This document shows, in pieces, positions 15,108-21,366 of a stretch of 64,000 nucleotides of DNA. The DNA is taken from positions 62,001 through 126,000 of IMG/VR virus record IMGVR_UViG_3300044712_001062; one strand, written 5' to 3'. Each line of letters begins with the position of its first letter. Position 1 is the first letter of the stretch. Under the pieces are notes generated by a model. That model saw only the letters and a list, made by a program, of their open reading frames with translations, did not search any database and was not told the origin of the DNA. Origin of the DNA: a virus. Position numbers and translations under genes: made by a program.

Positions 15108-15259
15108 AGATGTCCTTCGATGAATTCATAAACATCATCATTTGTTTCGATAGGCTCTTCAGAATTTAAATAATCATTGATAATTTCAACAATTTTAGAA
15201 GTTGGAAAATTATTAGATACTAAAGCATTAAGCAATGTATCATGTGTCTCGTAATTCAT
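15104..15259 (-). CDS. Acidic 51-aa protein
   Basis: The product MNYETHDTLLNALVSNNFPT continues SKIVEIINDYLNSEEPIETN. It resembles paralogue family 1 in having a short helix, an aliphatic V-E-I-I-N core and an acidic C-terminus. Its stop overlaps the start of the membrane-protein gene by 4 bp. Function unknown. Confidence 0.5.
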   Translation of the reverse strand: MNYETHDTLLNALVSNNFPTSKIVEIINDYLNSEEPIETNDDVYEFIEGHL

Positions 15260-15262
15260 GAT

Positions 15263-15394
15263 TTAATACTCTGAAAGTTTATCGGGTTCAAAATCGATTA
15301 TGATGTATCCACGTGGGCAATCACCACGTAAGCAACAAGATATATTCCTATAAAATAAATCACAATCATATTCGCATGATTCAAATTTAGCCAT
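15263..15394 (-). CDS. Cys-rich microprotein
   Basis: The 43-aa product MAKFESCEYDCDLFYRNISC then CLRGDCPRGYIIIDFEPDKL has five cysteines (C-x3-C-x8-CC-x4-C), a compact metal-binding or disulphide pattern. AGGATTAAAATT precedes the ATG. It is adjacent to another Cys-rich microprotein and probably co-transcribed with it. Function unknown. Confidence 0.5.
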   Translation of the reverse strand: MAKFESCEYDCDLFYRNISCCLRGDCPRGYIIIDFEPDKLSEY

Positions 15395-15398
15395 AATT

Positions 15399-15557
15399 TT
15401 AATCCTCATTATTTTTCATTTGAGTTTTACAACCATTATAGTAATATTCATTGAGGTTATCTTTGAATATTATTACTTCATGGCATTTGGAAGGTTTTTC
15501 ACAGATGTAATAGTTGTTTTCTTCTCTCATAGTGTCATTGCATACTGGGCATATCAT
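15399..15557 (-). CDS. Zinc-ribbon microprotein
   Basis: The 52-aa product starts MICPVCNDTMREENNYYICE and continues KPSKCHEVIIFKDNL, giving CPVC ... C-x5-C, a standard small zinc ribbon. ACCAAGGAGTATCAC, a strong leader, precedes the ATG. It is the most upstream gene of the minus-strand early block; the RNA-rich region lies upstream of it and may form part of the same transcript. Confidence 0.6.
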   Translation of the reverse strand: MICPVCNDTMREENNYYICEKPSKCHEVIIFKDNLNEYYYNGCKTQMKNNED

Positions 15558-15691
15558 GTGATACTCCTTGGTTTTTAGAATTTTAAGGGGGTTGTTTTCA
15601 AATTTGAGATGTTCAAATGGCTATGCTGAATGTTATTTTTAGGGAGTGAGCCTAAATAATAATTTGGTATTTTTAAATTTAGAAAAGTGAA

Positions 15692-15727
15692 GTGATCATA
15701 TAGGTGAGTTGATCATATAGGTGATGA
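15692..15727. repeat. Tandem 18-bp repeat (TGATCATATAGGTGA)
   Basis: TGATCATATAGGTGAGT is followed directly by TGATCATATAGGTGATG. A third TGATC-type site and a GATCTTA...TAAGATC hairpin (15727-15749) follow. It resembles the GTGATGATC repeats elsewhere and may be an operator for the neighbouring RNA or gene block. Confidence 0.5.
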
Positions 15728-15872
15728 TCTTATTCGGGATTTAAGATCAGGTGGATTGGGGTCCATTGCGAGTGATGAAAGGTTTAAGGTTTTCAGTATG
15801 GCTTACTGGATGGTGTTTTTACATGGGCATCAGCCATCAGCACAAATTAAGGATTGAACCTTGGAATTTATG

Positions 15873-15900
15873 AAAATAAGTAAGGGGGTTACTTATTTTT
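15873..15900. terminator. Perfect hairpin with T-run
   Basis: AAATAAGTAA and TTACTTATTT form a 10-bp stem around GGGGG, followed by TTTTT on the plus strand and preceded by AAAA (so a T-run also follows on the minus strand). It separates two of the minihelix units and could terminate transcription in either direction or act as a processing site. Confidence 0.45.
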
Positions 15901-16281
15901 GACAAAGAAAACGGGACGCATTTGTAGTTTTTAATGAGGATATCAGCCTCCAAAATGTAAGTAGGGATTGAGCCTACGTTACATCGAACACTATGAATTA
16001 GTAATAGGTTTGGTGAGGTGATTGTTTGGTGGTCAATGATAGTTTGTATATTAAGACTTCAGGAGTTATAGTTCATCAATGAGGATCGGTTCACTGATCG
16101 ACTATTAGTTTTTATTCAGGGTTTCGCCTGGACAATTAGAAGTGGAGTGAACCACTATCTAATTACCATACACGTAGACATTTCATTTCTATTTTTTTTG
16201 TTTGTCGACATTTGGCATCAGAAAATGAATAGGATAAACATTTTTAGTAATTAATCATTTCATCATTTGCCTAATGTTTAA

Positions 16282-16364
16282 TGGGTAATAGCCGATTTGC
16301 ACGGCTGAACTCCTATGAGGCGACATCTTGAGTGTCGTGGGTTTGACTGCTTCCCTAATTACCC
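16282..16364 (-). tRNA. tRNA-Leu (anticodon CAA)
   Basis: The minus strand folds as a complete type II tRNA. The acceptor GGGTAAT pairs with ATTACCC, with discriminator A. A D-arm GGG...CCC has loop AAGCAGTCAAA. The anticodon arm is CGACA-CTCAAGA-TGTCG with anticodon CAA, followed by a variable arm CTC-ATAG-GAG. The T-arm is AGCCG-TGCAAAT-CGGCT. The long variable arm and discriminator A fit tRNA-Leu reading UUG. CCA is not encoded. The T-loop has G55 and A57 instead of the usual TTC(A/G)A, a mild deviation, so function is likely but not certain. A virus-encoded tRNA would supplement a host tRNA or replace one that is cleaved. Confidence 0.8.
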
Positions 16365-16393
16365 AAAATTTGAGCATTTGGTTGGTTGATGTT

Positions 16394-16467
16394 CGATACC
16401 TCACACTTTGGAAACAGGTTAGTGTTTCATTGGCCTCTCATCACATGACCAATCCGGGTGAGTATCG
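16394..16467. ncRNA. Candidate three-way-junction RNA
   Basis: CGATACCTCAC near the left end pairs with GTGAGTATCG at the right end (one bulge). Inside lie two hairpins, GGAAACA-GGTTAG-TGTTTC and ATTGG-...-CCAAT. The closing stem and both arms are supported by complementarity only; no tRNA T-loop is present on either strand. It sits 30 bp from tRNA-Leu, so may be part of the same RNA operon. Strand cannot be decided. Confidence 0.4.
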
Positions 16468-16489
16468 GATTTGAAATGATCATGCACAT

Positions 16490-16744
16490 GTGGAGATTGG
16501 TGAACTGACTTCCATTTGTATATGGTTGTTAGTTCCCTGTTATGTATATTGTATGTCAGAGGTTATATACATTTTGGTTGGTAGTTTGAATCTGGGAAAG
16601 TTTGTTTCTTTGATTCGTTGCTACGATACTAATGTTGGTTTGATTAGTATTTATAGTTATGGGATTTATAATTTGTTAAAATTGAGAAGGGTTATCAGTT
16701 TTGAGAAGAGTAAAGGATCTGAAAATGGTGTGATCGCTAATTAG
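16490..16744 (+). CDS. Doubtful 84-aa frame in the RNA-rich region
   Basis: A GTG-started frame encodes a hydrophobic stretch (ICIWLLVPCYVYCMSEVIYI) followed by a basic tail. It lies on the strand opposite to surrounding genes and lacks a clear promoter or Shine-Dalgarno beyond GGTG-like sequence. It may be a real small membrane protein or a chance frame in non-coding DNA. The stretch has no other recognisable content. Confidence 0.2.
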   Translation: MEIGELTSICIWLLVPCYVYCMSEVIYILVGSLNLGKFVSLIRCYDTNVGLISIYSYGIYNLLKLRRVISFEKSKGSENGVIAN

Positions 16745-16754
16745 GTTCTCCAAG

Positions 16755-16925
16755 TGCACCCATAGACAGAATCAGAGTGTGAACTTCCAGCCCCTTCTGT
16801 TTAGAGCAGTTTGGATGGGTATGTGCGCAGGATGATCGTGTTAGGGAATTGTGTTTAGAGGATAGGGATGCTCACGTAAACAGTGAGGGTGTGGTAAGAC
16901 ACATCTTCATCTGTCTATGGGTGCA
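16755..16925. ncRNA. 171-bp element with perfect inverted ends
   Basis: TGCACCCATAGACAGA at 16755-16770 is the exact reverse complement of 16910-16925, a 16-bp perfect closing stem. Inside are CAGAA...TTCTG, CTCAC...GTGAG and GTGT...ACAC hairpins, giving a multibranch fold. The plus strand also carries GTTTAGAGCAGTTTGG then GTATGTGC and GTGTTTAGAG, the end and start motifs of the small RNA family, here in joined order. Either a structured RNA or a small mobile element (MITE-like) is possible; no target-site duplication is visible. Confidence 0.5.
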
Positions 16926-16949
16926 AAATAATGTAGGTATTGACTGTAT

Positions 16950-17402
16950 TTAAATGTTTGTCTGGTTAGAATTTTTGTAGTTAAGGATCTCTGAATCGCA
17001 AAGTTGATCGCAAATTGAGGTATAGTGATTTTCTCTTGGATTCCATGTGAGGGTTATGTGGGTGTTGGTGAATAGGGCTTGGCCAAGGATGGTGATTGTA
17101 TTGTGGAGTTTTTTTAAGGTTGGATTGTTGATTTTGTAAGAGCCGTTTAGTTGGTTGATTAGTAATTGTGAATCGCTTATGAGGTGGATATCAGTTTCAT
17201 TGGTGATTAGGTGTTTGTTATGCATGAGGTAGGTTAGTGCTTCGATCATGGCTGTGTACTCAGCGATGTTGTTAGTGGTGTTAATGCCTACTATGCCGGA
17301 TGATTGGTGAGCAAGGCGATCATCTATGAGGATTACATAGGCGAATGCTGCGATTCCTGGATTGGGTTGTGCCCCTCCATCTGTGTAGATTTTAAGTGTC
17401 AT
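16950..17402 (-). CDS. rnhA: Ribonuclease HI
   Basis: The 150-aa protein has the RNase H fold motifs: IYTDGGAQPNPGIAAFAYVI with D8, NNIAEYTAMIEAL with E48, LISDSQLLINQLNG with D77, and NPRENHYTSICDQL with the last acidic residue D132. This is the D-E-D-D active site that cuts RNA in RNA/DNA hybrids using divalent metal. Length fits the short archaeal/phage form. It probably removes RNA primers or R-loops during viral replication. The TTAAAGTGTC start is preceded by AAAGGATCTATC, a usable Shine-Dalgarno. The inverted-end element lies just downstream. Confidence 0.9.
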   Translation of the reverse strand: MTLKIYTDGGAQPNPGIAAFAYVILIDDRLAHQSSGIVGINTTNNIAEYTAMIEALTYLMHNKHLITNETDIHLISDSQLLINQLNGSYKINNPTLKKLHNTITILGQALFTNTHITLTWNPRENHYTSICDQLCDSEILNYKNSNQTNI

Positions 17403-17412
17403 GATAGATCCT

Positions 17413-17802
17413 TTATGGTCTTCTCAATTTGTGGTTAATGATATATAGTTCTCGTCTACGATCACATATCATGTGAATTGAGAATATTGTTTTCCCATTG
17501 ACTATTATTTCGATTGGCCTATATAAACTGATGATGTAGCAAAGTCTTTTTTCTTTTGATTTGAGAGGTTTTTTGTCCATGAAATATGCTGTTATTATTT
17601 CGGTGAGGTATTGTTCCATTTGAGGATCATCAACTATTATTGAGTAGGTATAATTATGGTGATAGAGATGTTGTTTATTTGCTACGTGATATATTGCGTA
17701 TTTTAGGGGGTTTCCCATGAACTCTTTTGTGATGGATTTTTTAATGTTGTTGATTGTGACGTGAGTGATTGGTGGTTTGGTCGATATGGAGATTAATACC
17801 AT
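17413..17802 (-). CDS. Hypothetical protein
   Basis: This 129-aa basic protein (MVLISISTKPPITHVTINNI...) has several strand-like segments and a C-terminal MICDRRRELYIINHKLRRP. It lies 10 bp upstream of the RNase HI gene in the same direction and is probably co-transcribed. No motif identifies it; the basic tail would allow nucleic-acid binding. Confidence 0.5.
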   Translation of the reverse strand: MVLISISTKPPITHVTINNIKKSITKEFMGNPLKYAIYHVANKQHLYHHNYTYSIIVDDPQMEQYLTEIITAYFMDKKPLKSKEKRLCYIISLYRPIEIIVNGKTIFSIHMICDRRRELYIINHKLRRP

Positions 17803-17839
17803 AGGATCTATTAGTTGGGATGATATTTATATTTTGTGA

Positions 17840-17910
17840 TTTATATATGGGCAATGAGAATAGTGTGGTGATCAAATTTGTGGTGATGGACGATCTTGTG
17901 GTGATGGACG
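17840..17910 (+). promoter_or_regulatory. TATA box and GTGGTGATG repeats before a lone plus-strand gene
   Basis: TTTATATAT at 17840-17848 is followed by three imperfect repeats, TGTGGTGATCAAATT (17864), TGTGGTGATGGACGATCT (17879) and TGTGGTGATGGACGGG (17897), with a 15-18 bp period. They are related to the GTGATGATC repeats at 10655. They could be operator sites downstream of the promoter or part of the 5' leader. Confidence 0.45.
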
Positions 17911-17920
17911 GGTTTTGGTA

Positions 17921-18376
17921 ATGGGCGATCTATTGAATATGATGTATAGGATAAAGGTTGATAGTGGTGTGGTTGATTTAGATTATTTGAATAAGATTGG
18001 GAGGTGTGATGAGTATTTTAGGTTGAAGGCTTTTGAATGGTGGATGAATGATAAGATGGGGGGTTTTGATAAAGTGGTTTTTGATAATGGTGGGATGTTT
18101 GTATTGAAGAATGAGAGAATGGTTGGCAGTGAATGGGGGATAGATGATCAAATTGAGGGTGATGAGTTTTATAAATGGGGGATTGATGAATTTTGTAAGG
18201 CGATGTTTGTTTTTGGCGATTGGTGGAGGTGGGAGAGATTTCCTGGAGATTTGTATTTTGTAAAGGGGTGTGTTATTAGGGATATGATTGATGAATTGTG
18301 GAAAGGTGGTGAGGATTGGCTGGCATGTGCATTGGTGAAAAGTTTGGATAGGGGTGAAGGTATTGTTTATACTTAG
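17921..18376 (+). CDS. Hypothetical acidic protein on the opposite strand
   Basis: The 151-aa protein (MGDLLNMMYRIKVDSGVVDL...) is rich in Asp, Trp and Gly: FRLKAFEWWMNDKMGG, MFVFGDWWRWERFPGDLYF. It is the only clear plus-strand gene in the left 20 kb. Its codons are heavily G/T-biased, like the plus strand around it rather than like plus-strand genes right of 23.3 kb. ATG at 17921 is chosen over the earlier TTG. No family recognised; it reads like an MoaD-unrelated adaptor, with no catalytic motif visible. Confidence 0.6.
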   Translation: MGDLLNMMYRIKVDSGVVDLDYLNKIGRCDEYFRLKAFEWWMNDKMGGFDKVVFDNGGMFVLKNERMVGSEWGIDDQIEGDEFYKWGIDEFCKAMFVFGDWWRWERFPGDLYFVKGCVIRDMIDELWKGGEDWLACALVKSLDRGEGIVYT

Positions 18377-18386
18377 GGATTTTAAT

Positions 18387-18463
18387 GGGGGTTAAAAATG
18401 AAGATTAATTACTAATCAATTATTGGGGTTTAAAAATGAGAAAGGTTTACTAATTGATTATTG
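18387..18463. repeat. Tandem 38-bp direct repeat
   Basis: The unit GGGGTTAAAAATGA...TTACTAATCAATTATT at 18387-18424 is repeated with few changes at 18425-18463 (GGGGTTTAAAAATGAG...TTTACTAATTGATTATTG). It fills the gap between a plus-strand and a minus-strand gene that converge. It may be a bidirectional termination or regulatory sequence. Confidence 0.5.
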
Positions 18464-18490
18464 ATAGAGGATCTGAAAATAATGTGATGA

Positions 18491-19219
18491 TCAAATTTCA
18501 TCGAATTTTAATTTACGTGTTTTGATTTTTTCATATACGAGGCGGCGATCTTTCATGGTAGTTGGCTTTCCACAGTCAAGTCTTACATTGAAACGGGGAA
18601 CATTCATGTGCATGTGTTTGTATAGTGCGAGATTGAGATCGTGGTGTTTGCGTTCATCTTCGTTTACGATGTGAGCAATACCAGTAATTTTCTTTTTATT
18701 GTGGTTATTTGGATCATGTTGGAATTCGTGCTGATTTGTTTCACAATCTATTGAGCAGAATGAGCAGTCATATGGATTGGTTGTTTTGAAGGCACGTCCA
18801 CACCACTCACAGTAGTACCAGATGGAACGATACCCACGATTATTATCAGCGCAATGTCGGCTGCAATAGATTTTCCGACCTTCTTCAATGTGAATTGAGT
18901 AGGCTTGAAAATCAGAGAAACATGCTGCACATCGTTTGGTCAGGAGTCCATCAGGTTTGATTTTGTTTTTATTGGATGGTTTAAACCGATTGGAATTTCC
19001 ACAATGCTTACAATATTGCTGATCTTTTTTATTGGTGAATTTAATTCGACCACATCTATCGCAGATTAAGACGAAACCGGATTTTGAGCCACGCCCGCAT
19101 GGGGGTCGTTGATCTTCTACGATTTGCTTGTGTGCTGCGAATTTGGGATTGCGGAAGTTGTTTCGGTAGTCTTTTTCGGTTGCGAGTTTTATGAATTCAT
19201 CAAATGGAATGGTTGACAT
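18491..19219 (-). CDS. Multi-zinc-ribbon protein, possible nuclease relative
   Basis: This 242-aa protein has three or more CxxC pairs: CDRCGRIKF with YCKHCG (about 53-77), CAACFSDFQ with YCSRHCAD (about 97-125), and CEWCGRAFKT with CSFCSIDCE (about 137-159). The C-terminus contains HDLNLALYKHMHMNVPRFNV and is basic (KTRKLKF). The repeated 'CxxC-x-x-F ... YCSxxC' ribbons recall zinc modules of phage HNH endonucleases, but I see no complete H-N-H core. A DNA/RNA-binding role is likely. The Shine-Dalgarno TTGGAGAAACCCA precedes the ATG, and a second leader copy lies 20 bp upstream. Confidence 0.6.
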   Translation of the reverse strand: MSTIPFDEFIKLATEKDYRNNFRNPKFAAHKQIVEDQRPPCGRGSKSGFVLICDRCGRIKFTNKKDQQYCKHCGNSNRFKPSNKNKIKPDGLLTKRCAACFSDFQAYSIHIEEGRKIYCSRHCADNNRGYRSIWYYCEWCGRAFKTTNPYDCSFCSIDCETNQHEFQHDPNNHNKKKITGIAHIVNEDERKHHDLNLALYKHMHMNVPRFNVRLDCGKPTTMKDRRLVYEKIKTRKLKFDEI

Positions 19220-19532
19220 TGGGTTTCTCCAAGTAATAGTTCTCCAAGTGGATATTATTGATCAATAAGTGAATTGATTGGTAATATATTGGTGGTTATT
19301 ATATTTAATAGTAGTGAGGGTGATATTTGATTAGTTGGAAAATTTAGAAGCAGTATATTTTTTTGATTGGTAAAATTGAGAAGAATAATAGTTTTGTTGG
19401 GTGTATAAGTGATTGCTTATAGTCTTTTGGTGGTGTGATCTGCAGTGGAAATCGTGCTTGGTGAGTGGAAGATTGGAGGGGTGATTGGATTGGAGGGTAG
19501 ATTGGGGTTGGATTTTTCAGGAGTTACAAAGG

Positions 19533-19650
19533 GTTTATATACTGGTAGAGACAATACTACTCACCTCTGGGATGGATGAATAAAGTAGTGTGTGTGATAT
19601 TGAGGTTAGAAATGGAATGGGGGCTGATGCTTCCCCCTTTTCCGTTTTTA
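19533..19650 (+). ncRNA. Candidate independent small RNA gene
   Basis: A TATA box (TTTATATA, 19533-19540) lies about 15-25 bp before AATACTACTCACC. The segment contains ACTACT...AGTAGT (19555-19590) and a strong hairpin GGAATGGGGG...CCCCCTTTTCC (19615-19643) followed by GTTTTTA, a plausible terminator. There is no ORF of note. It does not carry the GTATGTG motif, so it is a different RNA from the nine-copy family. Confidence 0.45.
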
Positions 19651-19670
19651 AGTGCTACATATATATATGA

Positions 19671-19693
19671 CCCCCCAAAAAAAAGGTGGGGGG
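19671..19693. terminator. G6/C6 hairpin
   Basis: CCCCCCAAAAAAAAGGTGGGGGG forms a six G-C pair stem with an A-rich loop, 20 bp after the candidate RNA. On the minus strand the loop holds eight T residues. It may block read-through or be a G-tract regulatory element. Confidence 0.4.
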
Positions 19694-20208
19694 TTTACCC
19701 AGGGACCATTGAACTATAACATAACCACAATTTAAATTCCAAGTAAGATTCTTTTTTATTTTAGTGCCAATTTTGTTTTCATATAGTATCTGCGTTTTGG
19801 GTAACAAATCGCAAAAGTGATTTTCAAAAAGGAGAAAGCACATGCTCCAGTTTTAAGATCTGGATTTTTATCTATCCCAAACTGACTTTCGGATCGATTT
19901 TTTTAGATATAATTCTCGCGCCTGCCAGCGATAACGATTTAATAAAAGATTATAAAATATTTATTGATCCCAGTTTGCTTCTCTTACTTCCCCCCGATTA
20001 TTGGCAAAATGGGCTTGAATCTGGAATTCGACAGTATACAATGCTTGGATAATTTTATCGAGCAAGAATTATACGGTTTGCTTTGTTTACAAATCAGAGA
20101 ATAGAACTTGCTTTGTTTAAAAAATCCAAGAAAGGTTTATATGTGGGCAATAAATGTGGAGGCTTAACAAAAATTGAGGAAAGTGGTGTGAAAAATATAA
20201 AATTTGAT
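19694..20208. other. Unassigned stretch with start-less open frame
   Basis: No confident gene is visible. One plus-strand frame is open from about 19768 to 20050 without an ATG, GTG or TTG near its beginning; its last part reads DNDLIKDYKIFIDPSLLLLL. A 31-aa frame starting MGLNLEFDSIQCLDNFIEQE (20008-20103) overlaps it. Local base composition is less strand-biased than that of the flanks. A decayed gene or a gene with an unusual start are both possible. Confidence 0.3.
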
Positions 20209-20424
20209 CTATAAAATTTTCCACTTGGATCTAATTTTGTCAGACTTGAGGTAGGCTTTGGTGAGGAGATCTTCAGCACGCCTGATATCTGCATCAATGC
20301 CACTGAGTTCCATGAGTAAGGTGGTGGAGGCTTCTCGATAGCCACTTCTGGCCATTTCATTAGCGTGGTTTGTGCATAATTTTTTGATTTGGTTGATTTC
20401 CTGGAGGGTGCTTTCCATCGACAT
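20209..20424 (-). CDS. Small helical coiled-coil protein
   Basis: The 71-aa protein (MSMESTLQEINQIKKLCTNH...) is helical, with GYREASTTLLMELSGIDADI and RRAEDLLTKAYLKSDKIR. It resembles the plus-strand protein at 22751-22966 in size and in its helix / 'ELxGx(D/R)' / helix layout. A second ATG two codons in (MEST) is an alternative start. A CCTTTAAAACC TATA-like sequence lies about 30 bp upstream. Function unknown. Confidence 0.5.
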   Translation of the reverse strand: MSMESTLQEINQIKKLCTNHANEMARSGYREASTTLLMELSGIDADIRRAEDLLTKAYLKSDKIRSKWKIL

Positions 20425-20549
20425 ACATATTACATGGGCGTATTAGGTTTTAAAGGTTGTTATTGGGGTGTCTTGGATTGAGAAAATATGACATTTTGAT
20501 AGATGGGCTTAAATATATGGATAGATTTTTATAGTTTGGTGTTTTATTT

Positions 20550-20620
20550 GTATGTGCCAAACGGGACAGATGACAAGGAAAGAGGAGAATCATTTCCTTT
20601 TTCCTGTTGTTTGTTTCAAG
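20550..20620 (+). ncRNA. Viral small RNA family, copy C
   Basis: A TATA-like TTTATAG (20528-20534) lies 22 bp before GTATGTGCCAAACGGG. The body GACAAGGAAAGAGGAGAA pairs with TTTCCTTTTTCCTG, and the unit ends TTGTTTGTTTC. It converges with copy D about 240 bp away. The overlapping 81-aa frame (20503-20748) is regarded as accidental. Confidence 0.55.
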
Positions 20621-20859
20621 GTGGTTTTCGAAATTTTATAATACCCGAGATATCGGTTATTAAATGCATGTTGTTAACTTTTCTATTTTGTTCAATGTGT
20701 CCGGAGCCATCGGACATTGGATATAATACCCCCGAATGGTGTTGTTAAATTATATTAATTGATTATTATAATTTGTTCATCGGTCAGTGTAACACGGACC
20801 AGCCTAAACTTATAAAGATTTTGGTGCGCAAATGTTTCTGGCTAAAAGAGTTCAAAGAC
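20621..20859. other. AT-rich spacer between two convergent small RNAs
   Basis: This 239-bp spacer holds no credible gene. A short inverted repeat, TGTCCGGAGCCATCGGACA (20698-20716), is the main structure; TATA-like tracts occur at 20725-20775. Similar AT-rich spacers separate the A/B and G/H pairs. Confidence 0.4.
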
Positions 20860-20920
20860 TGCTCTAAACAAAACAAAGAAGGAAGGTTTTCCCTTTTCGT
20901 TTTGCTCGTTAGGCACATAC
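20860..20920 (-). ncRNA. Viral small RNA family, copy D
   Basis: On the minus strand a TATA box (tatataaa, 20937-20944) lies 24 bp before GTATGTGCCTAACGAG. The arms CAAAACGAAAAGGGAAAACC and TTCCTTCTTTGTTTTG pair, and the 3' motif is GTTTAGAGCAGTC. The GTTTAGAGCAGT end is also found inside the inverted-end element at 16796. Confidence 0.6.
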
Positions 20921-20955
20921 AAATAAGTATTGACTGTTTATATACTTATTGATGG

Positions 20956-21356
20956 CACACACATTCGAACGCTATTGAGGTTGTTGGTTGGTGGTATGGT
21001 TGATCGTTTTATGGATTATAATGGCATGGTGTGATGATGTGAGATGATGATAGGCATTTTTTCGCGGTAACTATAGAGGTTTTTTGTATTGTCTTTTTTT
21101 AGAAAAAATACCTGGAAAAGTTTAGGTAAAAATTTCGCGGTAACTGGGAAGACTTTTTTCTTTGTTTTTTTAAATTAAAAATACCTGGAAAAGCAAAGTT
21201 AAAAAATTTTAGTAAAGTTAAAAGATGTTGAATTGTGTGGTCACTTATATCCTGGGATTAATATATTAAAATTTGAATAAAAGTAAGGTGGTTTGATAGG
21301 TAGTATTATAGTAGGTTGTGGTGTTGTTTGGTATTTAAAGGAAGATAGATCGATAG
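20956..21356. repeat. Non-coding stretch with 73-bp direct repeats
   Basis: Two long repeats lie at about 21060-21132 and 21133-21206. Each begins TTTCGCGGTAACT, runs through a T-rich tract and ends ATACCTGGAAAAG with a poly-A-like tail. The rest is AT-rich with no convincing gene; a minus-strand frame at 21241-21432 lacks start signals. The repeats may be protein-binding sites upstream of the plus-strand early operon or part of the replication region. Confidence 0.5.
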
Positions 21357-21366
21357 GTTTATATAT
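21357..21366 (+). promoter_or_regulatory. TATA promoter of the plus-strand early operon
   Basis: GTTTATATAT lies about 40 bp before the first gene (21404) and leaves room for a short leader with AAAGGTGAAG. Six overlapping or abutting genes follow without another clear promoter, so this probably drives them all. Confidence 0.5.

Larger units (their letters stand above)
15632..16171 (-). ncRNA. Tandem two-hairpin units resembling tRNA minihelices
   Basis: Four positions fold into a long hairpin with an internal offset. Minus-strand cores are GGCTCACTCCC (near 15645), AAGGTTCAATCCTT (near 15855), GTAGGCTCAATCCCTAC (near 15970) and GTGGTTCACTCCAC (near 16148). Each core is flanked by a second stem (for example ATGTAAC with TTACAT, AAATT with AATTT, AATTAGA with TCTAATT), leaving two unpaired bases on the 5' side only. 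That is the geometry of a tRNA acceptor stem, positions 8-9 and a T-arm without the D and anticodon arms. At least three are accompanied by a second, 4-bp hairpin, two with the loop CTGAT(A/G)(T/C). No coding frame is evident. Direction of transcription is inferred. Confidence 0.45.

Noticed and set aside
15632-16171. CRISPR array in the repeated hairpin region
   Set aside because: Repeat units are not identical in sequence, spacing is irregular and no cas gene is present.
16394-16467. A further tRNA gene
   Set aside because: On neither strand can a T-arm with a 7-nt loop be placed next to the closing stem, and the middle arms do not have D- and anticodon-arm geometry.
17921-18376. Toxin or antitoxin assignment for the lone plus-strand gene
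   Set aside because: No partner gene, and no catalytic or DNA-binding motif can be seen.
20503-20748. 81-aa plus-strand frame
   Set aside because: It starts upstream of and runs through small RNA copy C, and no homologous frame exists in the other eight copies.
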